A DNA stretch of 64,000 bases from contig WNNJ02002277.1 of NCBI GenBank assembly GCA_012934845.2, forward strand, positions 1 to 64,000, in the 5' to 3' direction. The DNA is from Pomphorhynchus laevis. Its lineage: Eukaryota > Acanthocephala > Palaeacanthocephala > Echinorhynchida > Pomphorhynchidae. Under the pieces are notes generated by a model. It worked only from the letters and a program-made list of their open reading frames with translations. It was not told where the DNA came from and made no database searches. Positions 62,690 to 64,000 of this stretch are shown here, piece by piece; the stretch's first letter is position 1; each line of letters begins with the position of its first letter. The translations under genes were made by a program, and so were the position numbers.

Positions 62690-64000
62690 ATCAATTCATT
62701 AGTCGGATCCATTATCCACTAACAAACTTTGCGTTTTAACATATTATAGTTTGAGAGATCAGCAATTTCCTCTGACAACGAATTCCAAATATTTAAAATT
62801 CTGTGAGATACCATCCACGATCTAGCCAACCGACCATGTTACGCTTATACAGCGACCAACTGTGACCGCGCAAGCCTAACTGTCGAAGACACACAAATCT
62901 AGAAGGGCATCCTATCACTTCGTTAATCATCACCCAAATGGATAAAAGATCAAGTAAGACAAGTTTAAGCCTCACGAGAATTAAATCTAGCATCGTTAAG
63001 CGCATATTATACGGTTCGCATCTTAGATCAATGCACTTTTGAGATCTACGTCGCATAACTGCATCGAGGTTATTTATTCCTTATTAATCGGAAAACTCGC
63101 TTGCACGTAGTATTCTAAATGCGGTCTTACAAGATCCATGAATAAAGTTTTGAAGACATTAGCTGTAATGAAGGAAAATGTATTTTTAATGCTATATAAG
63201 GCACGTATAGCCTATATACGAACATTATCCGTGTTTAATCTGGTCTTAAGAGTTTGATCAACGATGATTCCCAGATTACTTTGATTGGATACCTTGCTTA
63301 GCTCAGATCCACCAATATTATACGTATTGGGAATATTGCTCTTGTCAATTCTCATCGTCACACATTTGTTAACATTGAGCAAAAGACCAGTTGACCGACC
63401 ATGGATATTTTAACAATCAAGATCATTTCATAGTGAAATACAATCCGACGAACTCTTGACAATCCTTTAAATTTTGATATCATCAGCAAACGCTAAAGGA
63501 GAATTTTTAAAGCGTACAAGCAAATCGTTAAGGGTTATAATAAACAATAGCGGACTCAATACGGAACCTTGATGAACCCCTGTTGAGATTTTCTGCTATT
63601 TGAAAGTGGGCTATTAATACGCACTCTAAAGTATCTTTGGACAATAAAATTGTTCACACAATTGCACATTTTACGAGAAACACCATAATGACATAATAAT
63701 GATACTATTCCTTCATTAGACACTCTGTCAAGGGCATAAGAAAAGTCGAAAAATATAGCATCAACCAAGTTATCATCACCAACAGCATCCACCCATTCTT
63801 GGCAAATGATAATAAATTAATCAAGCAAGAGCGATCTGGCCTAAAACCGTGCTGAGAGTACTATCAAAATGTCAAATTAATCTCTTAGCAATATTCTCTC
63901 CAATGCAATACATTCAAGTAACTTTGAAAAATACCTGTGAGACTTATTGAACGAAAAAAACTGAGCAAGTTTGAGCTAGAAGTCTCTTAGCTATAGGGAC
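62690..64000 (-). mobile_element. CR1-like LINE, RT and C-terminal tail, runs off the window
   Basis: The minus strand reads DAIFFDFSYALDRVS near 63750, then QGFI (decayed QGSVLGP), PLLFIITLNDLLVRFKNS and AFADDIKI (RT catalytic block) near 63500. Next come SNLGIIVDQTLK and MRRRSQKCIDLRCEPYNMRL, and the tail ends YLTEFN.WNSLSEEI near 62760. Stops and small shifts interrupt it. It lies upstream (right) of the visible tensin exons, probably in an intron. Confidence 0.85.

Overview
This window is nuclear DNA from an animal, most likely a non-vertebrate bilaterian. It is very AT-rich. Its genes are split into small exons bounded by GT..AG sites. It carries several families of dead non-LTR retrotransposons (LINEs) and two insertions of mitochondrial DNA. 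In the cox1-like insertion an AGG codon falls where the conserved protein has serine, as in invertebrate mitochondrial codes, so vertebrates are unlikely. I cannot name the phylum. No bacterial operon, CRISPR array or virus was seen.

Five protein-coding genes can be supported. Four were rebuilt exon by exon, with splice phases that agree across every junction. (1) About 2.0-13.6 kb, plus strand: the C-terminal 488 residues of an ANKFY1/Rabankyrin-5 homologue (ankyrin repeats, then a FYVE zinc finger); its 5' part lies left of the window. (2) 13.6-27.1 kb, plus: an ICA1/ICA69 homologue (AH/BAR domain and conserved C-terminal tail), starting about 21 nt after the ANKFY1 stop. (3) 36.1-44.4 kb, plus: a complete five-exon MALSU1/RsfS homologue (mitochondrial ribosome silencing factor). 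(4) 46.0-44.4 kb, minus: an intronless 549-residue protein with an N-terminal elongin BC-box-like motif and leucine-rich segments; its 3' coding end overlaps that of MALSU1. (5) 62.5-53.6 kb, minus: the C-terminal SH2 and PTB half of a tensin; its 5' part lies right of the window.

The rest is repeats. 21.7-25.1 kb holds RTE-like LINE pieces in ICA1 introns. 27.6-35.4 kb is a nest of two LINE families with a 432-bp inverted repeat. 38.1-38.9 kb is a cox3/cox1 insertion with a 123-bp triplication. 46.7-51.2 kb holds tandem SINE-like units and a long dead LINE. 54.6-55.1 kb is mitochondrial 16S rRNA sequence. 62.7-64 kb is a CR1-like reverse transcriptase fragment.

Intron sizes fall into two classes: many of 43-67 nt and others of several hundred nt to several kb that have taken up repeats. 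ANKFY1 and ICA1 both belong to endosome/Golgi membrane-binding families, so their near-abutment (operon, fusion, or chance) is the most interesting arrangement here.
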